Below, piece after piece: positions 1 through 9,512 of a DNA stretch of 64,000 bases. Where the stretch lies: positions 186,001 through 250,000 of the forward strand of contig NZ_JAHCDA010000004.1 of assembly GCF_018413645.1 (NCBI RefSeq), read 5' to 3'. Below the pieces are notes generated by a model. The model ran no database searches. It saw only the letters and a list, made by a program, of their open reading frames with translations, and was not told the DNA's origin. The DNA is from Roseococcus pinisoli. GTDB taxonomy: Bacteria; Pseudomonadota; Alphaproteobacteria; Acetobacterales; Acetobacteraceae. Position 1 is the first letter of the stretch. Each line of letters starts with the position of its first letter. The position numbers were made by a program, and so were the translations under genes.

Positions 1-1417
1 CCATCTCCTGGATGTTCATCAGGATGGAGGCCTCGCCGGCGATGTCGATGCACAGCGCGTCCGGATGGGCAATCTGCACGCCCATCGCCGCCGGCAGGCC
101 GTAGCCCATGGTGCCCAGGCCGCCCGAGGTCATCCAGCGGTTCGGCTTCTCGAAGCCGAAATACTGCGCGGCCCACATCTGGTGCTGGCCCACCTCGGTG
201 GAGATGAAGGTGTCGCGCCCGGTCTCGCGCGTCAGCTCGTACAAGCGCCGCACCGCGTGCTGCGGCTTGATGATGGAGCCTTCCTGGACGTAGGCGAGGC
301 ACTTCTTCTCACGCCACTCGTCGATCAGCTTCCACCAGGCCAGCTGCTCCGTCTTGGCGACGGGCGTCGGGTCCTGCTTCCAGCACTCGATCAGCGCAGC
401 GAGCACCTGGCGCGCATCACCGATGATGGGCACCTGCACCTCGACGTTCTTGTTGATCGAGGAGGGGTCGATGTCGGCGTGGATCTTCTTCGAGTTCGGG
501 CTGAAGGCGTCGAGCCGGCCCGTGATGCGGTCGTCGAAGCGCGCGCCGACGTTCAGCATCACGTCGCAACCATGCATTGCGAGGTTCGCCTCGTAGGTCC
601 CGTGCATGCCCAGCATGCCCAGGAACTGCGGGTCGCTCGCCGGGAAGGCGCCGAGGCCCATCAGCGTGTTGGTGCAGGGCATGCCCGTGAGGTGCACGAA
701 CTCCGCCAGCAGGCGCGAGGCCTCGGGGCCGGCATTGATCACGCCACCGCCGGTGTAGATCACCGGCCGCTCGCTGCGCTTCAGCAGGCGCACGGCCTCC
801 TGGATGCGCGCGGGGTCGGGCGCCGTCACGGGGCGGTAGCTGCGGTGCTCGGTGGTCGGCGCCGCCACATAGGGCGCCGGCTTGATCAGGATGTCCTTCG
901 GCAGGTCGATCACGACCGGCCCGGGGCGGCCGCTGCGCGCCACGTAGAAGGCCTCGTGCACCGTCTTCGCGAGGTCGTCGCTGCGCTTCACCAGGTAGTT
1001 GTGCTTGGTGGCGGGGCGCGTGATGCCGGTGGTGTCGGCTTCCTGGAAGGCATCGTTGCCAATGAGGTGCGTGGGCACCTGGCCGGTCAGGCAGACAACG
1101 GGAATGCTGTCCATCAGCGCGTCCACGAGGCCGGTCACGGCATTGGTGGCGCCGGGGCCCGAGGTCACGAGCACCACGCCGACCTTGCCGGTCGAACGGG
1201 CATAGCCCTCGGCGGCATGCACCGCCGCCTGCTCGTGACGCACGAGGATGTGGCGGATGGCATTCTGCTGAAAGAGCGCGTCGTAGATCGGAAGGACGGC
1301 GCCTCCGGGATAGCCGAAGATGACCTCGACGCCCTGGTCCTTCAGCGCGCGGAGGACGACTTCAGCGCCCGGGCGCTGGTCCGTCGTTGCGGTGGAGGAC
1401 GTGATGGCGGCGGACAT
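1..1417 (-). CDS. ilvB: Acetolactate synthase, large subunit (3' part beyond window)
   Basis: This TPP-dependent enzyme condenses two pyruvates to acetolactate, or pyruvate with 2-oxobutyrate, in valine/isoleucine synthesis. From the ATG at 1417 the protein reads MSAAITSSTATTDQRPGAEV. It is followed by the family's N-terminal TPP-binding region: FGYPGGAVLPIYDAL, then HEQAAVHAAEGYAR with the catalytic glutamate, then TSGPGATN. About 472 codons are inside the window, and the C-terminal TPP domain lies beyond position 1. The gene starts 36 bp after miaA on the same strand, so the two are probably co-transcribed. No attenuator leader fits in that gap. The family call is secure; only the start codon is open. 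Confidence 0.93.
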   Translation of the reverse strand, partial: MSAAITSSTATTDQRPGAEVVLRALKDQGVEVIFGYPGGAVLPIYDALFQQNAIRHILVRHEQAAVHAAEGYARSTGKVGVVLVTSGPGATNAVTGLVDALMDSIPVVCLTGQVPTHLIGNDAFQEADTTGITRPATKHNYLVKRSDDLAKTVHEAFYVARSGRPGPVVIDLPKDILIKPAPYVAAPTTEHRSYRPVTAPDPARIQEAVRLLKRSERPVIYTGGGVINAGPEASRLLAEFVHLTGMPCTNTLMGLGAFPASDPQFLGMLGMHGTYEANLAMHGCDVMLNVGARFDDRITGRLDAFSPNSKKIHADIDPSSINKNVEVQVPIIGDARQVLAALIECWKQDPTPVAKTEQLAWWKLIDEWREKKCLAYVQEGSIIKPQHAVRRLYELTRETGRDTFISTEVGQHQMWAAQYFGFEKPNRWMTSGGLGTMGYGLPAAMGVQIAHPDALCIDIAGEASILMNIQEM

Positions 1418-1453
1418 GGCGGTACGGTCTTTCCGGTTGATGACGCTGGAGGC

Positions 1454-2449
1454 TTACGAGCCATGTTGCGGCGCGTCAACCGCTTCGTGAAGAAACGCGA
1501 AGAGCTCAGGGTTATTTCTTTCCGAAAATTGCTCAAGTCCCGCAATCCGCGCATCTATCCTATGCGCGCTCCGCGGTTCGACCAGGGCCTGGTGGCGGAA
1601 CCAGGTGGCCTGCCGCTTGGTGTAAGCCGCTGTATTCGCGATCGCGCGGCGGCTGGCCTCGGCTTCCGGGATCTCTCCCCGGAGCATCGCGGCGAGCTCC
1701 GGGACCCCGTGCGCGCGCATGGCAGGCAGCGCGGGATCGAGACCCTGGCGCAACAGCTCGGCGACCTCCTCCACCGCGCCGCCCGTCATCATGGCGGCCC
1801 AGCGCTCCTCGATCGCGCGGCGCAGCGCCTCGCGCGGCGGGTCGATCAGGATCGCGCGGAAGCGATAGGGCGCGGGCGGCAGGGCGGGCGCCTCGCGCTG
1901 CCAGGAGACGAGGCTGCGGCCCGTGCTGCGCCAGACCTCGTAGGCCCGTGCGATGCGCTGGCTGTCGGAGGGGCGGAGCCCCGCATCCTCCGCGTGCAGC
2001 CGCGCATGCAGGCCGGCGGGGCCCAGCTCCGCGAGAAGCGAGCGCGCCTCGGCGCGCGCCTCCTCGGCGACCTCGGGTAGCGCCGAGAGGCCCTGCGTCA
2101 GCGCGCGCAGATACATCCCGGTGCCACCGCAGAGGATCGGCAGGGGCGACCGCGCCATCTCCGCCAGGGCGGCCTCGCGCCACCAGGCGACATGGCCCGG
2201 CTGCGCCGCCGGCAGCACGCCGTAGAGCGCATGCGGGGCGCGGGCCTCGTCTTCCGGCGTCGGCCGCGCGGTGATCACACGCAACTCGCGGTAGCACTGC
2301 ATCGCATCGGCATTGATGACGGTGCCGCCGAAGCGCTCCGCGATCGCCAGTGCCAGCGCGGATTTCCCCGAGGTCGTCGGCCCTGCGACGATGAGCGCGG
2401 TCGGCAGGGCTGCCGGCTCCGCCGATCCGGCGCGAACGGGTTGTGTCAT
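1454..2449 (-). CDS. miaA: tRNA dimethylallyltransferase MiaA
   Basis: MiaA transfers the dimethylallyl group from DMAPP to N6 of A37 in tRNAs that read UNN codons. The protein is 331 aa, the usual length. It has a P-loop at residues 23-30 (GPTTSGKS), the early motif INADAMQCYREL that binds tRNA and substrate, the GGTGMYLRALTQGL motif, and a C-terminal region with AYTKRQATWFR. It is divergent from serB with only 29 bp between start codons, so the two promoters must overlap. It lies upstream of ilvB in the same direction. The combination serB/miaA/ilvB recurs in alphaproteobacteria (general knowledge, not checked here). Confidence 0.95.
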   Translation of the reverse strand: MTQPVRAGSAEPAALPTALIVAGPTTSGKSALALAIAERFGGTVINADAMQCYRELRVITARPTPEDEARAPHALYGVLPAAQPGHVAWWREAALAEMARSPLPILCGGTGMYLRALTQGLSALPEVAEEARAEARSLLAELGPAGLHARLHAEDAGLRPSDSQRIARAYEVWRSTGRSLVSWQREAPALPPAPYRFRAILIDPPREALRRAIEERWAAMMTGGAVEEVAELLRQGLDPALPAMRAHGVPELAAMLRGEIPEAEASRRAIANTAAYTKRQATWFRHQALVEPRSAHRIDARIAGLEQFSERNNPELFAFLHEAVDAPQHGS

Positions 2450-2478
2450 GCCGCGCGCCCCGGCATGGTCCGGCCGCC

Positions 2479-3372
2479 ATGCCGCATGTCCTGACCCTCA
2501 TCGCCGCGCCCGGTGCGCTCACGCCCGCGCAGCTTCTCGCCGCCAAGTCCGCCCTCGTCGCGCTCGGCGCCGATTGCGACGCGGCCGACTGGCTCGCCGA
2601 GAAGGAGGCGGTGGACCTGCCCTTCGGCGCCCTCGCGCCCGAGCAGGCCATCGCCGCCGCGAGAGGCGCCCTCGGCGACGCGCCCATCGACCTGATCGCC
2701 CAGCCTGCAGAAGGGCGGCGCAAGAAGCTGCTGCTCGCGGACATGGACAGCACCATCGTCACCAGCGAGACGCTGGACGAGATCGCCGCCTTCGCCGGCC
2801 TCAAGGAGAAGATCGCGGAGATCACCGCGCGCTCCATGAACGGCGAGCTCGACTTCCGTCAGGCGCTGACCGAGCGGGTGGGCATGCTGAAGGGCCTGGA
2901 CGCCTCGGCGCTGGACGAGACCTGGAAGACCACCGAGCTGACGCCCGGCGCCACGACGCTGATCGCCACCATGCGGGCGAACGGCGCCCATACTGCCCTC
3001 GTCTCGGGGGGCTTCACCTTCTTCACCGGCAAGGTGGCGGAACGCTGCGGCTTTCATGAGCACCACGCCAATACGCTCCTCATCGCGGACGGCAAGCTGC
3101 TCGGCACCGTGGGCGAACCCATCCTGGACCGCGATGCCAAGCTCGCCACGCTCAAGCGCCTGGCCGCCGATCTCGGACTGAGCCTTGCCGAAACCGCCGC
3201 GGTCGGCGACGGCGCCAACGACCTGGCGATGATCCAGGCAGCCAGCCTCGGCGTGGCCTATCACGCGAAGCCGGTCGTGGCCGCTGCCGCGCGCCACCGC
3301 ATCCTGCACACGGATCTGCGGGCGCTGCTTTACGCCCAGGGCTATCGCGCGGCGGATTTCGTCGGGAACTGA
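2479..3372 (+). CDS. serB: Phosphoserine phosphatase
   Basis: SerB dephosphorylates O-phosphoserine, the last step of serine synthesis, as a HAD-superfamily enzyme. The protein is 297 aa from the ATG at 2479 (MPHVLTLIAAP); an earlier in-frame ATG at 2443 would run into the miaA promoter side. HAD motif I is LLADMDSTIV with D88 and D90, motif II is TALVSGGFTFF, and motif III/IV is AVGDGANDLAMI. The first about 80 residues match the degenerate ACT-like N-terminal part found in proteobacterial SerB. It is followed by the PEP-CTERM gene, which has its own promoter, so serB is probably monocistronic. Confidence 0.94.
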   Translation: MPHVLTLIAAPGALTPAQLLAAKSALVALGADCDAADWLAEKEAVDLPFGALAPEQAIAAARGALGDAPIDLIAQPAEGRRKKLLLADMDSTIVTSETLDEIAAFAGLKEKIAEITARSMNGELDFRQALTERVGMLKGLDASALDETWKTTELTPGATTLIATMRANGAHTALVSGGFTFFTGKVAERCGFHEHHANTLLIADGKLLGTVGEPILDRDAKLATLKRLAADLGLSLAETAAVGDGANDLAMIQAASLGVAYHAKPVVAAAARHRILHTDLRALLYAQGYRAADFVGN

Positions 3373-3387
3373 CACGTAGTTTAATTG

Positions 3388-3400
3388 TCCGAGAGTCGGA
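3388..3400. promoter_or_regulatory. Inverted repeat, possible upstream activator site
   Basis: TCCGA-GAG-TCGGA is a perfect 5-3-5 inverted repeat inside an AT-rich stretch. Its centre is about 100 bp upstream of the start point predicted from the sigma-54 promoter at 3471. That is where enhancer-binding activators of sigma-54 normally sit. The repeat is seen directly; its role is inferred. Confidence 0.4.
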
Positions 3401-3469
3401 ATTTCTTACACCACCGCAGAAGCGCTGACCGAACTGCTCATATCGCTCTGATTTTACTTATTCATTTTT

Positions 3470-3486
3470 CTGGCACGTACATTGCT
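3470..3486 (+). promoter_or_regulatory. Sigma-54 (-24/-12) promoter
   Basis: The sequence CTGGCACG-TACA-TTGCT matches the RpoN consensus YTGGCACG-N4-TTGCW. The invariant GG (3472-3473) and GC (3484-3485) are separated by exactly 10 bp. It lies 24-54 bp before the possible starts of the PEP-CTERM gene at 3510-3540 and predicts transcription from about 3497. Haft and co-workers noted sigma-54 and PrsK/PrsR-type regulators as common companions of PEP-CTERM systems. Confidence 0.75.
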
Positions 3487-3509
3487 GGGCAAAAACTGAC
3501 GTCGCCTCG

Positions 3510-4223
3510 ATGTCAGAACGCCCGACAATGGACGCATATATGGCCTCGCTTCGCTTCTACGCCCTGGGCGGTTGCCTGCTTCTCTGCCTCGCCACGACGG
3601 CGGCCATGGCCCCCTTCCCTTACCGGCCGGCCGCAGCCTCAAACCCCGATACACCGGCCACCTGCCTCGATGACTGCCTCGCCCGGGAAGCCGCCGCCCC
3701 CGTGATTGCCGCGGCGGAGCGGAACGGCACCATTGGTCCCGCGCTTGCCCTTCTCCCGGCCGCCGGGAGTGCCGTTCAGACCGCCGCCCGGACCACTGGC
3801 GCTTCGGCTTCGGCCGAGGGCTCCAGCGCCACCGTCGCCAGCTCCGGCCCCGCCGCCCGCGCGCCAAACGCGCCCTCGCCGCAGCTGATGGGCTATCCCG
3901 CGGAAACGGTGGCAGGAATGTTCAACCCCACGGCCCTCGCCAGCGGAGCGCCGGGCTACGCCTCCCGCTCCGCTCCTGCGAAGCCGGCGGGTAACGCCCC
4001 CTCCTCGTCCCGCCCGGCCGCGTCGGGCAATGGTCCGGGAACGGCGGCTCTCGATGGCGCGCCCTCTTCCTTCACCCCCGCCCCGGCCGGCGATCCCACC
4101 GTCGTCCTGGCTCCCGATCCGGGTTCGCGGGGGCCGGCCGTCACGCCGGTGCCCGAGCCCGCCAGCCTGGCGCTGCTGGGCATCGGCCTGCTCGGTCTGG
4201 CGGCGACCCGCCGTCGGGCCTGA
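3510..4223 (+). CDS. PEP-CTERM sorting-domain protein, Ala/Pro/Ser-rich
   Basis: This is an exported protein expected to be anchored by an exosortase. The C-terminus is a textbook PEP-CTERM signal: VPEPASLALLGIGLLGLAATRRRA, that is the VPEP motif, one membrane span and an arginine cluster. The N-terminus has a signal peptide (ASLRFYALGGCLLLCLATTAAMA). The ATG at 3540 gives a more typical signal peptide than 3510 or 3528; no strong Shine-Dalgarno decides. The roughly 170 residues between are low-complexity Ala/Pro/Ser/Gly with two Cys (CLDDC) and no domain I recognise. No exosortase, EPS gene or PrsK/PrsR gene is in the window, so the sorting machinery must be elsewhere. Confidence 0.8.
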   Translation: MSERPTMDAYMASLRFYALGGCLLLCLATTAAMAPFPYRPAAASNPDTPATCLDDCLAREAAAPVIAAAERNGTIGPALALLPAAGSAVQTAARTTGASASAEGSSATVASSGPAARAPNAPSPQLMGYPAETVAGMFNPTALASGAPGYASRSAPAKPAGNAPSSSRPAASGNGPGTAALDGAPSSFTPAPAGDPTVVLAPDPGSRGPAVTPVPEPASLALLGIGLLGLAATRRRA

Positions 4224-4322
4224 GTTTCCGGGGGCGGGCCAAGGCGCTCGCCCCTGCCCCCTCCCGGGCGCTATCCCAGAATCGAGCCGCAGAGCTCGAG
4301 CAAAAGAACTGGAGCGTCCCCG

Positions 4323-5294
4323 ATGTCCGTTTCCCGCCGCAGCCTCGGGCTGCTTGGCGCCTCCGCCCTTGCCGCCCCGCCGGCCTGGGCACAGCAGGGC
4401 TTTCCCAACCGCCCCGTCCGCCTGATCGTCCCCTATCCCGCCGGGGGTGCGACGGATGTGATCGCGCGCCTCATCGCGGAGAGGCTCGCAGCGCGGTGGG
4501 CCCAGCCCGTCGTCGTCGAGAACCGGGCCGGCGCCGGCGCCACCGTGGGCGCGGCCTATGTCGCGCAGCAGCCGGCCGATGGCTACACGCTCTTCGAGAC
4601 CACCTCCGCCCATACGATCAGCGCCAGCCTGTATCGAAGCCTGCCCTACGACCCCATCCGCGACTTCACCGCGATCACGCTGACGGCGACCGTGCCCCTG
4701 GTGATGGTCGTGACCAAGTCGATCCCGGCGAACACGCCCGCGGAATTCGTCGAATGGGCGAGGTCGCAGCAGCGCGGCGTGACCGCCGCCTCAACAGGCA
4801 ACGGCACGGCGCAGCACCTCACAGCCGAGCTCTTCAAGGGCCGCACCGGCATCGCGGCCGAGCACGTGCCCTATCGCGGCGATGCGCCGATGATCACCGA
4901 TCTGCTGAGCGGCACGGTGCAGTTCGCCTTCGCCACGCTCTCGGCCGTGCTGCCGCATATCCGCGACGGCGGGCTGAAGGCCCTGGCGCTCGCGCATCCA
5001 CGCCGGATGGAGGCGCTGCCCGACACGCCCACCTTCGCCGAAGCGGGCTTTCCGGATTTCGAGGCCGCGACCTGGTTCGGCACCTTCGCGCCGGCCGGCC
5101 TGCCGGAGGAGATCCGCGAAGGCATCGCCAGGGAAATCTCCGCCATCGTCGCCGACCCGGCCATGACGCGCCGGCTCGTGGAGATGGGGGCGGAGGTCAA
5201 CAATGACGGCCCGCGCGCATTCGACGCCTTCATCGGGCGCGAGACGGCCCGCTGGGCCGAGGCCGTCCGCCTCTCGGGCGCCAGAATCAACTGA
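4323..5294 (+). CDS. Tripartite tricarboxylate transporter (Bug) substrate-binding protein
   Basis: A 323-aa periplasmic solute-binding protein of the Bug/TctC family, which binds carboxylates for TctAB-type secondary transporters or for sensing. The N-terminus has paired arginines (SRRSLGLLGASALAAPPAWAQ), a Tat- or Sec-type signal. Family hallmarks are FPNRPVRLIVPYPAGGATDVIARL, VENRAGAGATVGAAYVAQQPADGYTLF and HVPYRGDAPMITDLLSGTVQFAFAT. No TctA or TctB membrane gene is adjacent; such orphan Bug genes are abundant in Roseomonas-like and Burkholderiales genomes. The ligand cannot be read from sequence. A strong hairpin terminator follows directly. Confidence 0.9.
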   Translation: MSVSRRSLGLLGASALAAPPAWAQQGFPNRPVRLIVPYPAGGATDVIARLIAERLAARWAQPVVVENRAGAGATVGAAYVAQQPADGYTLFETTSAHTISASLYRSLPYDPIRDFTAITLTATVPLVMVVTKSIPANTPAEFVEWARSQQRGVTAASTGNGTAQHLTAELFKGRTGIAAEHVPYRGDAPMITDLLSGTVQFAFATLSAVLPHIRDGGLKALALAHPRRMEALPDTPTFAEAGFPDFEAATWFGTFAPAGLPEEIREGIAREISAIVADPAMTRRLVEMGAEVNNDGPRAFDAFIGRETARWAEAVRLSGARIN

Positions 5295-5300
5295 ATAAAA

Positions 5301-5329
5301 AAGGCCGCGGGGAGCTTCCCCGCGGCCTT
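5301..5329. terminator. Bidirectional intrinsic terminator
   Basis: A perfect 13-bp GC-rich stem (arm AAGGCCGCGGGGA, loop GCT) lies between the convergent Bug and degP genes. The run AATAAAA/AA just before it (5294-5302) becomes a U-tract when read on the minus strand, so it is strongest for degP. On the plus strand the T-run is broken (TTGGTTTACTT). Confidence 0.85.
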
Positions 5330-5351
5330 GGTTTACTTCCGGCGCCCTGCC

Positions 5352-7022
<1,671 letters not shown>

Positions 7023-7044
7023 AGGTTCACCCCGGAAGAGATGG

Positions 7045-7069
7045 GACGGGCGGCGAGACGCCGCCCGTC
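7045..7069. other. Hairpin between hflC and degP
   Basis: A perfect 11-bp stem (arm GACGGGCGGCG, loop AGA) lies in the 106-bp gap between the hflC stop and the degP start. No U-tract follows it on the minus strand. It is therefore more likely a processing, stability or partial termination element than a clean intrinsic terminator. Confidence 0.5.
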
Positions 7070-7128
7070 GTGGAATCAGGTGGAGGCTAGGACCGGCGCG
7101 TCAAGCGCGCCAGCCTTATCCCCTGCCG

Positions 7129-8109
7129 TCAGTTGGCAGGCGCCGGAGCAGGAACGGCTGCCGGTGCCGGAGGTTGCGCGGCGGGAGCCGCAGGCGCCGG
7201 CGTGGGCGCGGCCTGGATGGCGGCCGCCGGATTGGGCGCCGCCGTCCGTGCCGGCATGTCCCTGAAGTAGCGGAAGAAGTCGCTCTCCGGGGTCAGCACC
7301 ATGCGGGATTCGCCGGTCGAGAAGACCTCGCGATAGGCCTGCATCGTCCGCCAGAACTGGAAGAACTCCGGATCCCGCTGGAAGGCCTCGGCGAAGACGC
7401 GGATGGCCTCCTGCTCGCCGGTGCCTCGCAGAATGGCGGCGTTCGCCTCGGCCTCGGCCAGCAGGACTGTCCGGTCACGCTCGGCCTGGGCGCGGATGCG
7501 GGCCGCCACTTCGAAGCCTTCGGCGCGCGCCTCGCGAGCGATACGCTCACGCTCCGACTGCATCCGGCTCAGAATGGCCTGGGTGTTCTCCTCCGGCAGG
7601 TCCGCGCGGCGGATGCGCACGTCGACGATCTCGATGCCGAAGCGCTGCCCCTCCTCGTTCACCTGGTTGCGGATCTCACCCATGATGCGGCCGCGCTCGG
7701 CGCTGAGCACGGCGATCAGCGTCTCGCTCGCCAGCACGCGGCGCAGCGACGAGGTCACGATCGAGTTCAGCCGGCCGCGGATGCCCGCCTCTGCCGCGCC
7801 CACCGTCTGGAAGAAGAGCAGCGGGTTGGTGATCACGTAGCGCGTGAAGCTGTCGACGATGAGGCGGCGCTGGTCGCCCAGAATCACCTCCTCGCCGGCC
7901 GTGCTGAAGTCGAGCAGGCGGCGATCGAAGCCGATGATGCTCTGGATGATCGGCACCTTCACGTGCAGGCCCGGCTTGTCGATGACGCGGATCGGCTGGC
8001 CGAACTGCGTGATCAGCACCTGCTGGGTCTGATGAACGGTGAAGAAGCTGGAGGCGGCGAGGAACAGCAGCGCGACGATGACCGCCCCGAAAATGGTCAG
8101 GCGGTTCAT
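7129..8109 (-). CDS. hflC: FtsH protease modulator HflC
   Basis: A 326-aa membrane-anchored SPFH/prohibitin-family subunit. With HflK it forms the cage around FtsH and limits access of membrane substrates. The N-terminus has one membrane span (LTIFGAVIVALLFLAASSFF), followed by the SPFH domain (VHQTQQVLITQFGQPIRV, KVPIIQSIIGFDRRLLDF) and a coiled coil ending in ILRGTGEQEAIRVFAEAF. The last about 45 residues are Ala/Pro-rich. Its ATG overlaps the hflK stop (ATGA), implying translational coupling and equal dosage. Confidence 0.95.
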   Translation of the reverse strand: MNRLTIFGAVIVALLFLAASSFFTVHQTQQVLITQFGQPIRVIDKPGLHVKVPIIQSIIGFDRRLLDFSTAGEEVILGDQRRLIVDSFTRYVITNPLLFFQTVGAAEAGIRGRLNSIVTSSLRRVLASETLIAVLSAERGRIMGEIRNQVNEEGQRFGIEIVDVRIRRADLPEENTQAILSRMQSERERIAREARAEGFEVAARIRAQAERDRTVLLAEAEANAAILRGTGEQEAIRVFAEAFQRDPEFFQFWRTMQAYREVFSTGESRMVLTPESDFFRYFRDMPARTAAPNPAAAIQAAPTPAPAAPAAQPPAPAAVPAPAPAN

Positions 8110-9359
8110 CGCTGCGGCCCTCCGCGCTGAGGCATCACGGGCACGGCAGCCGCCCCCGGACGCGCGACGCCCGGCGGGAACTGCGCGGCGCCACCCGGCG
8201 TAGCGCCCTGCGCGGCGCCCTGGCCGCTGCCCTGGGCCGGACGCTGAGCCGCGTCACCCAGCGGCAGGAAGGGCACGATGCCCTGCAGCCGGTCGTCGAT
8301 CAGCGTCATGCCGTTGCGCTTCAGGATCTCTTCCATGGTCTCCAGGTAGATACGGCGCACGGTGATGTCCTGCGCCTGGGAATAGGCGGAAAGCACGGCC
8401 GTGAAGCGACCGGCCTCACCGCGCGAGCGGGCGATCTGGGCGTCGCGGAAGCCCTGGGCCTCCTGGACCATCCGCTCCGCCTCACCGCGGGCGCGGGGGA
8501 TGATGTCGTTGCGGAAGCTCTCCGCCTCGTTGCGGGTGCGCTCGCGGTCGGCATTGGCGCGCTGCACGTCGCGGAAGGATTCCACGACCGCCGCGGGCGG
8601 ATCCGACTTCTGCATCTGCACCTGCGTGATCTCCACGCCGGCCCGGTACTGATCCATGATGCCCTGCAGCCCGCGGCGCACATCCTGCTCGATCTGCGCG
8701 CGCGCCTCGGTGAGGGCGGGCTGGATCGGCGTGCGGCCGATGACCTCGCGCATCACCGATTCGGCGGCCGACTTCACCGTGTCCTCGGGATTGCGGGTGT
8801 TGAAGAGGAAGTCGCTCGCGTCGCGGATGCGCCAGAAGATGGCGAAGTCGACGTCGATGATGTTCTCATCGCCCGTCAGCATGAGCGATTCGGGCAGCAC
8901 GTCGCGACTCGCGACCACGCGGCCACCGGGCGCGGCATCGGCGGCGCCGCGGAAGCCGATATCGACGCGGTTGATGCGCGTGACGCGCGGCGTGGTCACG
9001 CTCTCGACCGGCCAGGGAATGCGGTAGTTCAGGCCCGGCGGGGCAGTGCGCTGGAAGGCGCCGAACCGCATGACGACGCCGAGCTCGTCGGGCTCCACGC
9101 GATAGAAGCCGGAAGCGCCCCAGATGCCGGCCAGGAGGACGGCGGCCAGCGCCAGCCCCTTCCCGCCGCCACCGCCGCGCGGCAGGAACCGCCGCACGGC
9201 CGCCTGGGCATTGCGAATCATCTCCTCGACATCCGGACCCTGGCCCGGACCCCGATTATTCCCGCCGGGAGGACCCGAGGGAGGGCCGCCCCAGGGGCCA
9301 CCCCCACCGGGGGGACGCGGATTGCCCCAAGGGCTGTTTCCGCCGTTGTTCCACGACAT
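8106..9359 (-). CDS. hflK: FtsH protease modulator HflK
   Basis: A 417-aa partner of HflC. The N-terminus is a Gly/Pro/Asn-rich cytoplasmic tail (MSWNNGGNSPWGNPRPPGGGG) typical of HflK. One membrane span follows (GLALAAVLLAGIWGASGFYRV), then the SPFH domain (EPDELGVVMRFGAFQRTAPPGLNYRIPWPVE) and a coiled coil (IIPRARGEAERMVQEAQGFRDAQIARSRGEA). I chose the ATG at 9359; an in-frame TTG at 9368 would add only three residues. It is the first gene of hflK-hflC-degP and is divergent from mrp, with 153 bp between for both promoters. Confidence 0.94.
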   Translation of the reverse strand: MSWNNGGNSPWGNPRPPGGGGPWGGPPSGPPGGNNRGPGQGPDVEEMIRNAQAAVRRFLPRGGGGGKGLALAAVLLAGIWGASGFYRVEPDELGVVMRFGAFQRTAPPGLNYRIPWPVESVTTPRVTRINRVDIGFRGAADAAPGGRVVASRDVLPESLMLTGDENIIDVDFAIFWRIRDASDFLFNTRNPEDTVKSAAESVMREVIGRTPIQPALTEARAQIEQDVRRGLQGIMDQYRAGVEITQVQMQKSDPPAAVVESFRDVQRANADRERTRNEAESFRNDIIPRARGEAERMVQEAQGFRDAQIARSRGEAGRFTAVLSAYSQAQDITVRRIYLETMEEILKRNGMTLIDDRLQGIVPFLPLGDAAQRPAQGSGQGAAQGATPGGAAQFPPGVARPGAAAVPVMPQRGGPQR

Positions 9360-9512
9360 GTGTACCAAACTCTCCCTGCTGACCGGGCCAAGTCACCCGT
9401 CTCTAGATGAACTTCCGTCAACATATGGTGTCGCGCGCCTCCAGACGAGGGGTGCGCGGCGGCCTCGACAGATGCATATGTCTGTCCCCCCCGGTCAAGG
9501 AAAGGTGAAACC

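Noticed and set aside
65-2080. A 671-codon plus-strand frame opposite ilvB and miaA.
   Set aside because: It is antisense to two strongly conserved genes, with no recognisable domain.
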